Assembly (NCBI GenBank): GCA_964247055.1
Contig: OZ176051.1
Coordinates: forward strand, 9,610,001 to 9,674,000
Origin: Paragordius varius
Taxonomy: Eukaryota > Nematomorpha
Length of the DNA: 64,000 nt
Direction of reading: 5' to 3'
The position numbers were made by a program, and so were the translations under genes. Below, piece after piece: positions 52,057 through 63,664 of the stretch. The notes beneath the pieces were generated by a model. That model saw only the letters and a program-made list of their open reading frames with translations. It made no database searches and was not told the origin of the DNA. How positions within the stretch are numbered: the first letter of the stretch is position 1; each line of letters begins with the position of its first letter.

Positions 52057-52795
52057 AAATTTATTATGGGTACATGAAACCGTACTAAGGCAAAACAATA
52101 AAAAAGATAAATTGCAGATAGTTCATATTTAATGGGCGCTAAAAACATTTCAAACTTTCGTTTTGTTTAAAATTTAGATCAAGTATAATATAAGTCTCAA
52201 ACAACTATAATTATAATTAATTTAACCATTAAATATTTCATATTTACTAATTACACCCAAACCATGATTCAGAAAAAAGAGTGTTGGGTTAAGTTGCGTG
52301 CTTTATTAAAACCTACATCTAAAATATGAATCAAATTTAATAGAGTTAGCCATGCTAACATGCGGGGTTATTCAATGTAAACTTGAGAGCTAGTGTGAAA
52401 AAAGAGCTTTTTAAGACACAACCGATACTCAAGTCAACTTTTACACCACCATATCAATTTTTACCAAATTTGACAAATTTTTTACTGTAAACGCGCGTTC
52501 GAGATGTCAAGCATATGAAATAAATCATTATGTACAGCCATTTCAATTCTTAAAATTTTTGCAAAGATTAGGCTTACTATGATATATTTAAATAATGTAA
52601 ATATCCATATAATATTTTTGGATAAATCATCCAAATATACAATCTCAAAGGTATGATAATCATATTAGTGTGTTAGATAATCTTTTAAGCGTATGACCTT
52701 ATATGAGGCTGCCTTAATATTTCCATTTATTTGATCACAAAAATTGAATCCTTATAGTTAAATAAATACAATTATATCTAGTCCTTTTTTGGGCG
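51713..52795. other. Intergenic DNA between calpain and TLDc copy 1
   Basis: No exon recognised. It holds (TA)n runs at about 51787-51799 and 52022-52053. The frame at 51748-51948 is AT-rich chance. The two genes converge, so both 3' UTRs lie here. Confidence 0.4.
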
Positions 52796-55700
52796 TCATT
52801 TATTAAAACCCATTAAATTTTTTCCTGTCAGGGATTTTGATGAAGAGGTCGGTATCAAATTTTTGTAGCCAAAACACCAAATTTCAACACTATCGATCAT
52901 AAAGTCTTCTTTACATGTCAGGGGCTCATTCCCAAAAGTTGAACATTCATGCGTTCGACCATGATTGAAATCAGCATCTATCCATAATCCATAGTGTCCT
53001 CTATGAAAAAAAAGGAATTTTTATCAATACACTTATAAACAAATTAAGTATAAATTATTTTAACGGATAAATTGAGAAAAAGCAACCTATAAACTGTTAA
53101 AGAATGCTACATATCACTTTATATTTTTACTTTTTTTGTGGTTAATTTAATATGTTTATTTAATCATTAGACGAATATTAAATTACATTTTATATGATAT
53201 AAAGGTATACTTACTTACTTATACCAAATGCTATGTAATCGGGGGTAGCCTGTAAAATGCAATTGTTGTCACCGGTCCAATGATATACCTACAAAATTTA
53301 GGTACCAACTTGAATCAAAATATTAACACTTCGCTTCCTTTTTTATTTGAATATTTGTGGTAATATTTTATACAAAGTTAAAACTAAAATATAATCTAGG
53401 GTATTAAACAGTAAGTTTCATAAATAATATATATTATTTTTTGATTTTAAAATGTTTTACTAGCACAGGTGTATCAAACACAAATGGCTTTGCGGGCCGC
53501 ATTTTTAATTCAAACAAACTCGCATATGGGCATTAGTATATTTTATTTAGATTTCAAACATAAGGATGTAAAATTACTATTTATTTTAACAATTTTAACT
53601 AGTTCATTGCCTAAACTTCGAAAGAGCTAGTTAAAAGCTTACGAAAATTAATTTTACTTAGATTGTGTATTGTATTTTAAATTTCTCGCCGGCTCTAGAA
53701 TTTTGGATAGCCGCATGTTAAACACCCCTTATTAGCACTTAATAATTAAAATAAACAGCTGATTTAATGGTTATCAAAAATACTTAAATATAATATAATC
53801 ATCTTCATAATTATGTTTTATCAATAACACTAGTCGACAAATTTGGACATTTTTGAGCACCACCACTCAAACTTTTGAATTATGACTAATTTCAGTGTTT
53901 TAAAACTGAATGTGAAAAAATTTTTGATCCCGCCAATCAGAATTTTGAAATATTATAGGTTTTTCAATTTTTCAAAAACAAGAGAAAATCAAGAGAAAAT
54001 TAAATGTAACTTTATAATAAAATGTTATTATATTATAAACTTAATATCATTTAAAAAAGCATTTTAAACTCTATCTTTTGAATATAAATATGTCATTTAA
54101 ATATCAGAGAGAAAAAAATAGTACGGACTTATACGTCAAAATTTAGTCTTTTTCTTTCAAGTGAATTTTTAATACGTATAAAAAATTTTTAAAAAAATAC
54201 TAAAAAAGGCATTCTATGTTTAAACCTTCGGCTTTTAGATAGGCTATATTTTTTTTTAGTTTTCGTCCTTTCGAGTACTTATTAGGCTTTTTTTCTTGAG
54301 TTGGTTCTTACAATATATCCTTTATTTATACCTAGTGGATATACTTTATTTTTTAAAATTATTGATTGTTTTGTATTTTTAATTTCAAATGGATGTTGTG
54401 TAGCCACTTTTATTAGAAACTATTATGGGATTGGACCATTTGTATTTACCTAATCTTTTTATTCAATTTAATTGTAGATTATCTAACTTTATTCTGTGAA
54501 TTGGTTAATTTGAATGTCAATTTGCCTGGATTTTGCTTACAAGTCTCTCTTATCGGGCTTTACGATTACTTATTGTTATCTTTGCCATATCTGGCATAAT
54601 TGGATCGCTTGGGGATAAGCCCCTTTTAGATTTTTAATACTTTGGCTCTAGCTTGTTTATATCTTATTTAATGCCTAGAATTTTGTTATTCATGCATGGA
54701 ATATTACTTTTATCGACTTGTTCGTTTGAATATTTAAACATATGTACACGAGGAATGATTGTTATTTTTAAATTAAATACAAATTTAAAAATTAAATTTC
54801 GGAAAAATCCTATTGGTGGCCTCAATTTTCTTTTTTGTTTTGGCCTTTCCATGCCATTAGGTATCAGAAAAGGCAAAAATAATGGGGTGGTGCAAAACCT
54901 TGTTGAGCAGTGTAATAAATTTTTATGTAATTATAAACATAGTGCCCAATCTAATATCAAAAATGTAGTTTATCAATTATATAGGGAAACTAAACAGCTT
55001 TTGTAAAAAACAAGCAAATTTTTATATTGGTTTTAAAATGTTAAGAAAATAATTAAAGTATTAGTTTGTGTAAAGATGTTTATATTTGTATGGTCCCTAT
55101 TTTATATTAAAACCATTAACTCGTTTGATACTTGAGAAGAAGAAATACAGTCATTTTAATGGTTGCTTATTTTACCTATAGTAGCGCAATTTGCAACACA
55201 GGAGTTTATGGAAAAAGAAAATAATGTTAAATAAACAATTTTCAATCTTTTTTTCCATAGATTGTGTTGCAAATAACCCAACTATAGTGTAAAATAAGCA
55301 ACCTTTTAATAAATACTGTAAATATAATCTTTTGAGTAATTACATAAATATCATATTATATAAAAAAATCACACATAAAACATATATTTTTATACTCTAT
55401 ATCAGGTATTTAGGGGGTTTACTCCTTTAATACAAACTATTGAGTATCTAATTATAAAATCTGAATATTCCTAGACTTATTAAGTTTATTATAAATTTTA
55501 AAACATCCAATCAACAATTTCTAAAAATTAACAGCTGACTGCTTAAATCAGTTTTTAAATCTTATTTCCCTTGTATCCTTATTTATGGATTTAAAAAATA
55601 ATTTTACTATCCGAAATTAATATTAAAATACTATTTAACATATTTTTAAAATAGCGGAGAGTTTTGGATTTTTTAATAATATGTCTAAAGGTCAAAGGAT

Positions 55701-57673
55701 GCATTTTAATTATTGATACTTTTAAAGAAAATTCGAAAACGGCTAGCCTAGTAAACACCCCAATATATAATGAAAATGTATAGGTATACTATTTCGCAAA
55801 ATTAAAACAACCGCATCTCAAATAATTCGGTCTATTTTCAAAAAATAAATCGAAAAATATTATTTTTTAAAAAGTTATTGTTTTTTTAGAAATATATAAT
55901 ATATATATAAAATGTTAGCTTGGTTTTGCCAAATCAGCGATAATATGCATATGATAACAACTTAAATGTTTGCGACATTCGGTCAACACTCTACCAAACA
56001 ATGCTTTCAGCAATCAGATTGTAAAATTAAATGTTTTATATTTATATACATAATTTAACCTTGAAAGTTGGATAAAACGTGTAAAGAAACGATTCCCCGG
56101 TCCCAAAAAAGTTATCTTGTTGTTTGATTGGGCAAGAAGCTAGAGCCCCGAAAATCTGTAATAAAAATTGAATACAATAGACCGTATTTTGTTGTAATCC
56201 GTTAAATTTTTTATAAAATGCCTAATTACCGAAAACTTGCTTATGCTAAACTTCAACATTAGTTTAACTAAAACAACTTTGTTGTTTCTAGTTTTTTGGC
56301 ATCAATACTACTTTTTTACTTAAATGATTTAATATATGTTTATTTGTAAACAGAAAATTTAATTTATACTGAAAAATGTCATAAAGACTCAAAAAAAATT
56401 TATAAAAGAAAATTATCTGACATGAATTGAATATATAACCGTTGTTCGAAAAGCTCATAGTTAGTCAACGTTGCCAACTAAACTATGAAACCGGTATAAC
56501 AAAATCAGATGTTTTTTTCGAATATAAAACTGTAAAATTTGACTATTTTATCTTACTTATCCAAAATGTTAAATATCTTAAATTAAATAAAAAAATATTT
56601 TATACATCATACGTTTAAAGATGTATCCCTCACAACTAATAAAACCGGAGAATCGGGGCGCACCAATTTATGCATTTTACGAAACATTGTTTGAAGAGAA
56701 TAACCATCTCTTTGTGTACTATAAACCAGTATCCAATTGTAACCAATTGCACGGGCTTGCAATTCTCGGCTAATCTGTGTACGTATAAATTATTAGTACT
56801 ACTTGTATCATTTATAGAGAAAAATACTATTGTGCCAGAAACAATCATGCCGTAAAAATTTAACATTGAAGAATTGAAATGGTTTATTTTAAAGAAATGG
56901 AGAGAGAATAAACAAGTAATAAACACTCGGGCCCTGACATAGTATGAGCGACCCGCTAAAATTTTAAAAAAATTACCATATAGTAGTATAAATTTCAAAA
57001 TGAACAAAATCCTAATATAAAATTGATATTTCAACAAATTTTCTAGTGAATAATTCCAAATTTTGGCAATTCACTAGCGAAAATTGGTGAAATAGCATTG
57101 GTGTTGTCTCCGTATTTTTATACAGTCTTATAAATTCTAATGATATATTTATGAATGCCCATATAATTTTTGAATGCGGGGCCGGGTTGTCTGAGTTAAA
57201 AATGCGATCGCAACTTATTTGTTTAAGACAGCCCTGTAATAAACTATTATAGACTACGCTATTTATGATTTAATTATCCATAATATAATAAAATTCGTAT
57301 TGGAAACTTTAAAAAGATATGTTTATAATATTTCTCGCGAAAATGCGGATCATAAAATTATTTTAAATATGGTTCTATAATAATATTTACCTGTTTAATT
57401 TGGGAATCATCCAATATATAACTATTGTCAAGCATATAGGGTTCCTCATAAACAACATTTAAAAAAGATTTCGCATGTCTTTTGTCTAATATATAATTTT
57501 TTTTATAAAATATTTATTAATGATGGTTAAGAAAACATCATTTTTCTGCCTACTTGCCAATCAGTCGATTTCAGTTCCGTATTCCCTGAATACGATGCAG
57601 TTTGATTACTGAATGATTTGGGGGAAATAGAGAGTTTAGATTTAAGATTTTTACGCATAAATTTTACAAACAT
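52796..57673 (-). CDS. TLDc-domain protein, copy 1
   Basis: TLDc proteins (OXR1, NCOA7, TLDC2) are linked to oxidative-stress protection and regulation of the V-ATPase. The model: 57673-57610, 57485-57391, 56774-56613, 56155-56060, 53288-53215 and 53000-52796, 696 nt (231 residues), so little more than the TLDc domain, like TLDC2. Visible family landmarks: ILDDSQIKQ; GYNWILVYSTQRDGYSLQTM; SPVLLVVRDTS; IFGALASCPIK with NFFGTGESFLYTF; VYHWTGDNN; IAFGISKGHYGLWIDADF then HGRTHECSTFGNEPL and SVEIWCF, the classic C-terminal TLDc block. All phases agree. The end of exon 1 is uncertain: a donor at 57553 would also splice but breaks the frame. Intron 4 (53289-56059) is swollen by two mobile elements absent from the paralogue. 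Confidence 0.9.
53466..53729. mobile_element. hAT-type MITE (264 bp) in TLDc copy 1 intron 4
   Basis: The left end is CAGGTGTATCAAACAC and the right end, reverse-complemented, AGGGGTGTTTAACATG. The flanks TACTAGCA (53458-53465) and TATTAGCA (53730-53737) are an 8-bp duplication with one mismatch. 'tgcgggccgcattttt' and 'ctcgccggctctag' cores are typical of the window's small hAT elements. Confidence 0.8.
53828..54912. mobile_element. 1.1-kb element with terminal inverted repeats, copy B
   Basis: Second copy of the element at 8896-10026, in the same orientation. The outer ends are CACTAGTCGACAAATTT and, reverse-complemented, CACTGCTCAACAAGG. It lies in intron 4 of TLDc copy 1 and is missing from the matching intron of copy 2, so it probably inserted after the gene duplication. 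The short conserved frames (54664-54876 minus; 54653-55006 plus, which runs past the element) have no recognised domain. Confidence 0.65.
55150..55312. repeat. Long imperfect palindrome (hairpin MITE-like)
   Basis: The left arm 'ttaatggttgcttatttta', 'ctatagt' and 'gcaatttgcaacac' is mirrored by the right arm 'gtgttgcaaat', 'actatagtgtaaaata' and 'agcaaccttttaa' around a ~50-bp centre. RNA from either strand would fold into a stem of about 45-50 bp. It lies in the TLDc copy 1 intron and is not seen in copy 2. Confidence 0.7.
55390..56500. repeat. Segmental duplication, unit 1 (TLDc exon 4 and flanking introns)
   Basis: Closely similar, intron and exon alike, to 62875-64000 in the same orientation. 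It includes the 'ctatatcaggtatttagggg' start, the 'cggtcaacac' stretch, exon 4 and the bases up to 'aactatgaaaccgg'. By eye the non-coding parts differ by only a few percent plus small indels, so the duplication is fairly recent. Confidence 0.9.
57150..57236. mobile_element. hAT-derived fragment in TLDc copy 1 intron 2
   Basis: Contains 'gaatgcggggccgggttg' and an end 'taagacagccctg', which reverse-complemented gives CAGGGCTGTC, a hAT-like terminus. A possible partner around 56935 ('ctcgggccctgacatagtat') is not convincing, so borders are open. Confidence 0.4.
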
Positions 57674-58279
57674 GATTGCACTTTTATCAAAATTTTAATT
57701 TTATAAAGTATGTATAATTTTGAGGAAAAATATATATAGGTTTGAATAAAAGTAGAAATATTAACGGTATTTACTTAAACATTAACAACGATCACGTTCG
57801 TTTTTATATTTTAATATATAGAGTATGAGTAAGTATACATTGGTAGAAAGTTATTAATTAATGCCAAAAAGCATATGCAACAAAGGGCAGTATTATTGTT
57901 TTATAGTTATTTTTTTCACTTTTTATGCTGCATATGCTATTTGGCAATAATTAATAACTTTCTAGCAATATAAAACATAATTTATTTGATTTTAATTAAA
58001 CCAAAAGGTTGGGATAAATCGCTAATATTAATTATTTATCGCCTGATATTTTTACAACTACCGTCAATTTTTTTCTAAATCCATGCGAAGTTATTACTTG
58101 TTTGACTTAAGAAAATGATTGTAATATTTAACAATTTTCACCAAATTCGCATCTGATTTTCATTTTATACCAGAAGTTAAAGAAAACAGACTACTGTTTG
58201 GAAAATTGTTGTGGCTAAAATAAAATTATCAAATCTTCTCCTCCTGTATCCGATAAAAAACTGAAAATTTTCAGTTTTT
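57674..58279. other. 5' flank of TLDc copy 1 with a palindromic element
   Basis: No exon recognised. It holds the palindrome at 57843-57966 (separate entry); the remainder is AT-rich DNA and the presumed promoter of the TLDc gene. Confidence 0.4.
57843..57966. repeat. Palindromic MITE-like element (124 bp)
   Basis: The left arm TAGAAAGTTATTAATTAATG followed by 'ccaaaaagcatatgcaacaa' is mirrored by the right arm 'tgctgcatatgctatttggc' and 'aataattaataactttcta'. The arms are about 40 bp with a short A/T-rich centre. The TA at both outer ends would fit a TA target site as in Tc1/mariner MITEs, but the family is not established. Confidence 0.7.
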
Positions 58280-58640
58280 TAACTTTTAGGGTTTTAAATT
58301 CAGATAGTTGCAAAAGACGATTGAAACGAACAGGTAACATTCAACTAATATTAAAAATTTGCTGGTTAACTGTTATTTAATAGCTTTTTTATATTTTTTA
58401 ACCATAATATACATTTATTTGCCTGTTGTGTTCACGATAGATTTAAAATATATTAAGGAAAATGGCGGCAAAGCAGTTTAAATGAAGATTTCTACAGTTT
58501 TACAAAAATATTTTTGTTACATGCACTAAAAGGCTAAAGTATATTTTTAAATTTGACCCAATGCTAAAAATATGTATTAATATATATAAAAAAGAGCCCT
58601 GGTGTATAAAACTACCTCAAAAAGTTATAAAGTGTTAATT
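58280..58640 (+). mobile_element. Partial element of the 'CATTACCTTTT' family
   Basis: Shares 'gacgattgaaacgaacag', 'atatacatttatttgcctgt' and 'ggaaaatggcggcaaa' with 29799-30620 and ends with 'ctcaaaaagttataaagtgt'. The left end is missing or too worn to see. Confidence 0.55.
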
Positions 58641-58910
58641 TACAAAACGTATCCCAATATTTTATTAGAGGTATATAAAATTATGATACAAATGTTTTTA
58701 ATGATAATTTCCGAAATACTACCAAACACTTTGATATATGTAAATTAATTAGGTACCCATTCACCGTTTTTAACAATAATTATAGATTTTTTACTGGCTC
58801 CAATTCTCTTTCGCATCTAATAATAAAAAATTATCAAATTTAAAAATGATATTTTTAATACAACCCCTTACATAAAAAATAGTTTTATTGCTGGTGGACA
58901 CGCTTTAGAC

Positions 58911-59170
58911 CAGAGTTGTTCAATACGGGGCCCTCGGGCCGGGGGCTCTCTACAAATATTTCCGCAGCCCGCGTGAAAAAATTTAAATATATGATTTTAG
59001 GTAAATCAAAGTAAAGTTGATTTTTTAGCAAATTTTCTGATAGTTTTTTCCGAATTTTGGCAATGAACCAGCAAAAAATAAAGCCTTATGGTTAAAAATA
59101 AAATATTTTTTAACCCTTTTTTTGATTAAAAAATGCGGCCCGCGCATTTTTGTTGATGGACACTCAATTA
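58911..59170. mobile_element. Probable hAT-type MITE
   Basis: The left end CAGAGTTGTTCAATACGGGG and the right end, reverse-complemented, GAGTGTCCATCAACAAAAAT with GCGCGGGCCGCAT, look like an inverted hAT pair with GC-rich subterminal blocks. I could not find a clear 8-bp duplication, so the borders are approximate. Confidence 0.55.
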
Positions 59171-59447
59171 ACTTTAATGATATAGATTGTATCCTCAACC
59201 ATGCCAAAGATAGAATTATTATCAAAATTTTTTAAAATATTATAAATACATTTAATCGAGAGGATGGGTATATATTTAACGTCAATAGGTAAGCGTTATT
59301 AATAGATTTTACAAGTGAAGTACATACAGACACATACATTTTAATTACTTAAAATTTTAAATTCATTATTATTGGAAACAAAACTCTTTTTTTTTCCAAG
59401 ACTAATGTATTTTATCCTTTTTTTGTATTTACTTTGCTTTCGAATAA

Positions 59448-60600
59448 TCTATTATATATTTATAAAAATGGAAAGTGGTGGCTTTGTGATCTGTTTCCGG
59501 AATCAAATCCAAATGTCAAAAAAATAAAATCATTAATGAATGCCCCGACAAGAGATTCGCTTTTTTTAAATTAGGCCCCCAGTTCGGGCCCACCCCGTGT
59601 AAAAAACGGGTCTTTTTTGAAAACACAAGTCCACAAAAATCGTGTCTTTGAGACAATTTTCCGGAAAACGTGTTGGACCATTTGATTTCAAATATGATTT
59701 TTTTTACTTTTTTTGATTGCGCCGAACGTAGTCGGCTCGCTTTATAAATTTAGGCCCTCTTTTTACCCGCTCCTCCCGTAAAATGCCTTTTTTTGAATAA
59801 AAATAGTCCACAAAAATAATTTTTTGCCCAAGGTATGAGACCGTAAAAATTCAATGAGGATTCCAGGTATTCTTGTTAAAAGGTAAAACTTTTAGGCGTG
59901 CGTTTTTTATATTGGCTCATGGGTAAGGAGATACCCGCTAAAAACTACCCCGTCATATCAGAATAGCGTGCCTTTGGGGCTAAATTTCAAAAAACCTATA
60001 TGGCCATATGAATTAAATAGATGCTTAAAACACTACCAGTAACAAGGCAAATTTTTATCGAACATCTTTTTTATATTGTCCTCTGTGTAGGTTTGGTTGT
60101 GATGCAATTTTTCGAAAATCCCACGAGAGCATATGGATTTAATATAAATCCAGGCATTACCCGAATTAAGGCAAAAATCTTAATCGAGAGTTTTGTTTCG
60201 CCCCTTGTTAGGGGGCAACCCGCGTAAAACTGCGTCAGCATATCGATACAGCACATGCCTTTGTAGAATTTCAGAAAACCTATGAGACTATGTGAGTTTA
60301 ATAAGAACCGAAAATATTTATTACCCCTTAAGAACAAATATTTTAGTATAGGGGGTTATTTTAATGAGTCGCTAAGTAAAGCTCGCCCTGAAGAATGCGC
60401 CGCCATTGAACAATTAATTTTTAAATATTTCGAAAAACTTATTGGAACATATGGAATACATATCAGATAATCCCCATATAAAGGCAAAAATTTTGCCCAA
60501 AGCTTTTTTTAGACCTGCCCCTGGGTAAGGAGCTACCCGCCAAAAACTGCCCCTTCATATAAGATGCGTTGAGCACATTTGTTTAGAGATATCAAACGGA
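59448..60600. repeat. Satellite-like array, inverted second copy
   Basis: Reverse complement of the tail and several monomers of the array at 35050-37292. It begins at the same internal boundary ('ataaaaatggaaagtggtgg' against 'ccaccactttccatttttat') and runs through 'cccaccccgtgtaaaaaac', 'gggtaaggagatacccgct' and anchors near 60040, 60170, 60330 and 60482. Shorter than the first copy. Open frames inside (60021-60470) follow the repeat and are not genes. Confidence 0.8.
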
Positions 60601-60777
60601 CCTCTTATTGGGAAAGCTATCTCCAAATCGAATGCTGTCATTTTTGCACTTGATTTCAAAGAAAACTCTGTAAATAAACATATTTTATCTAAAGAAGAGT
60701 TTATGTTAAAACGTATAAGTTGAAAAGTTTAATAAAAACGAAATTTTAAGGACAAGTATTCTATTGCCAAAATATAA

Positions 60778-61205
60778 ATGACTTTATATCATTTTATATT
60801 AAAATCTATTTTTATTAAGGCGCCACACCTTCCCTTGCATACATTGGGTAAGTTATTATTCGCTCCAAACATGGTAATGTTTGATTGTGATAAAAAAATA
60901 ATTAACAACTCTAACCAGCGTGTAAAAGACGATGAATCTAAATCACACTTTTATTCACATGAAACGGATGAAAACAACGCTATTCTTAAAAACGAATCCC
61001 TTAAAAAGCAAACTTTTGAATTAGGGGGATGTGAGGAATAAGTTTAATTTCTTTAAAACTATAATTATAGAGGCCTCTATTATATAATATAGCGCAGTAT
61101 GAGTCGTGTTTTGGCTGGATGCTACGGCGTAACAATCTTAGTGAAATCACACCCTCAGATGCATTGAATGAAGCAGTATTCAACAACAATTTAATCAGAT
61201 GCAAT

Positions 61206-61208
<3 letters not shown>
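60778..61208 (+). CDS. Predicted small two-exon gene, function unknown
   Basis: Exon 1 (60778-61030) starts at an ATG; exon 2 is 61093-61208. A GT-AG intron of 62 nt (61031-61092, GTGAGG donor) joins them in phase, giving 122 residues. The N-terminus is hydrophobic and basic (MTLYHFILKSIFIKAPHLPL), followed by a Lys/Asn/Asp/Glu-rich middle (NNSNQRVKDDESK, HETDENNAILKNESLKK) and a C-terminal CFGWMLRRNNL with ITPSDALNEAVF. I recognise no domain. Codon use looks protein-like and the composition differs from flanking repeats. Without splicing the first exon stops soon after. It could also be a fragment of a larger gene or chance. Confidence 0.42.

Positions 61209-61240
<32 letters not shown>
61209..61240. 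repeat. (TA)n microsatellite
   Basis: TA run of about 31 bp immediately after the stop codon of the preceding predicted gene. Confidence 0.9.
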
Positions 61241-61242
<2 letters not shown>

Positions 61243-61792
61243 TTTTAAAAACATGTCTTTTTTAATATTTATATACCCGATGTCAAAAATAAAGCTTTTT
61301 TGCACGTTTGACCCAATATTATGTTTTTATACTAAGATTGCTGAATAAATATTTTTATGTTAACATTGTTTAAATTTGGTGTGGTTGGGGCCTATACCCT
61401 TAAACCCGCTTAACAATATGTTTTTGGGGCTATCGCCGATATCATATCATACGCATATAAACGCAAAAACGGACTTCTTGGGTATAATTACTAGAGATAG
61501 CAAATAAATAAGATTTATAAAAAAATTTATATTTCCCTTTAATTTATTATAATTTAAATGTATGATATGGTAAATATGTATAATAAAATCTAATGAATAC
61601 CTTAAATGCAAAAATTAAATAGGAATGTGCAAATTGTGTCTATAAATAAATTATTATGTAAGTAATAAACTAAAAATGTTTCACAAAGATTGTCGAACTA
61701 TTTACTCTAATCTAATATACAGACAATTATTAGTGACCATTTTAGCTGGTAAATTTTCAAAGCATATAATACAGATGAATGAATGCTTAAAT
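61241..61792. other. Non-coding AT-rich DNA
   Basis: No exon or repeat family recognised. Confidence 0.35.
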
Positions 61793-62105
61793 ATACGATT
61801 TACAGTTCAAATTTACCCTTGAATAATTCATATTCACCCTTGACAATTCAAATTCACTCTAAAATAAATTATGTGTTTTTTAAGTTCAAAAATAACCCAT
61901 ATATAATATTTTTTAAAAAAATTACGTTTAAAATTAATATAATACTGAAAAAATAAAAAACTATGCTATAAGAATATATTTCTTATTATTAATAAGTTAT
62001 ATTAGCCCAAAACACAATTTATTTTTAGGTAGGGTGAATTTGAATTGTTAAAGGGTAAATTTAAGTTGTTGTTCGAGGGTGAATTAGAATTGTAAATGGA
62101 TTTCA
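61793..62105. mobile_element. MITE with tandem 'TTCACCCT' ends, copy 4
   Basis: The left end has CGATTTACAGTTCAAATTTA followed by 'cccttgaataattcatattc' and 'acccttgacaattcaaattc'. The right end has the inverse ('agggtgaatttgaattg', 'gagggtgaattagaattg') ending in 'taaatgg'. The core 'ctgaaaaaataaaaaactat' matches copies 2 and 3. It ends about 70 bp beyond the TLDc copy 2 stop codon, so it may lie in its 3' UTR. Confidence 0.8.
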
Positions 62106-62173
62106 CCATTTCCATACACTATTAATTCATAAAAACTTAATTATTCTTTATATTTTACAACAACAAAAATTAA

Positions 62174-63664
62174 TTAATTTCCAATCGTTTTTCTGCGCCT
62201 CTCATTTGACAATGATTGTGATAAATTATTATTCCCAGTTAGGGATTTTGATTGGGACGAGGTGACAGGGATTAAATTTTGGTCTCCAAAACACCATATT
62301 TCAACACTATCAACCATAAAATCTTCTTTACAGGTCAGAGGTTCATTCCCAAAAGTTGAACATTCATGCGTTCGACCATGATTAAAATCAGCATCTATCC
62401 ATAATCCGTATTGACCTCTGTTCGAGAAAAAAAGAAAATTATTACCTGATACTGTATTTGTGGAAAATATAAATTAGGAAACAAATAAATAACTAGTCTA
62501 CGATAACTATTTATCTTACATATCGCTATGTTTTATTTAAATTACATAATCTCTTTCTATTAATCAATTTTTTAAACAATCATAGTTTAAAGGAATTAAA
62601 AAGGATAATATAAAGTAATGTTAAGGTACTTACTTGCTTACTCCAAACGCTATGTAATCGGAGTTAGCCTGTATAATGCAATTATTATCACCGGTCCAAT
62701 GATATACCTAAAGGAAAAAAAAGATATTAAAAAGATATAGTTATGAATAATTTCACATCTATATTTTCTAATATTAATGAAATAAAAATCAAAGTGTATA
62801 AAACTAAACAACAAATTCTGACATTTGAGAATTTTGCATTATCTGATATTTACTATTTTAACAGTAAGTCTGAATTTTACTCTATATCAGGTATTTAGGG
62901 GGTTAATTACTTTATTTAATAGAAACTGTTAAGTATCTAATTATAAAATCTGAATATTGATTAAGTTTATTATAAATTTAAAAACATCCACTAAACAATT
63001 TTTGAAAATTAACAGCTGACTGCTTAAATCAGTTTCAAATCTTATTTCCCTTGTATCCTCAAATATTTATGGATTTAAAAAATAATTTCACTATCCGAAA
63101 TTAAAATTAAACTATTTAACATTTTGAAATAGCGGAGAGTTTTGGATTTTTTAGTAATATGTTTAAAGGCCATAGGATGCAATCTTTTAATTATTGATAC
63201 TTTTTAAGAAAATTCGAAAACGGGCTAGCCTAATAAAAACCCCAATATATAATGAAAATGTATAGGTATACTATTTCGCAAAATTATAACAAATATTTTA
63301 CCGCATCTCAAATAATTCGGTCTATTTTCAAAAAATAAATCGAAAAATATCATTTTCAAAAAAGTTATTGTTTTTTATAAATGTATTATATATATATATA
63401 ATATATATATAATATGTTAGCTTTGCTTTGCCAAATAAGCGATAATATGCATATGATAACAACTTAAATGTTTGCCATTCGGTCAACACGCTACCAAACA
63501 ATGCTTTCAGCAAACAGATATATAGTTTGAAAATATGCACATATATATATTTATATACATAATTTAACCTTGAAAGTTGGATAAAACGTGTAAAGAAACG
63601 ATTCCCCGGTCCCGAAAAAGTTATCTTGTTGTTTGATTGGGCAAGAAGCTAGAGCCCCGAAAAT
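62174..63664 (-). CDS. TLDc-domain protein, copy 2 (last three exons; runs off right edge)
   Basis: Paralogue of the gene at 52796-57673. Exons in view: 63664-63569, 62707-62634 and 62417-62174. They match copy 1 exons 4-6 one for one with identical phases, and two of the three have identical lengths (96 and 74 nt). Landmarks: IFGALASCPIK, FFGTGESFLYTF, VYHWTGDNN, IAFGVSKGQYGLWIDADF and HGRTHECSTFGNEPLTCKEDF. The C-terminal tail is longer than in copy 1 (Ser/Asn/Arg-rich, ending RRKTIGN). The preceding exon, which in copy 1 is 56774-56613, should lie just past base 64000. Exon 4 and its flanks are part of a recent duplication; exons 5-6 are more diverged in tail and intron. It looks functional: no stop or frame break in the visible exons. 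Confidence 0.9.

Noticed and set aside
56636-57037. 133-residue open frame on the minus strand
   Set aside because: It overlaps TLDc exon 3 in a different frame; the true frame has the strong VYSTQRDGYSLQTM match, so the longer frame is a shadow.
57554-57609. Longer version of TLDc copy 1 exon 1, with donor at 57553
   Set aside because: It reads well, but joining to exon 2 in that phase hits a stop, whereas the donor after 57610 keeps the frame. Kept as an open alternative.
60021-60470. Three frames of 60-90 residues
   Set aside because: Same array in inverted orientation; repeat-derived.
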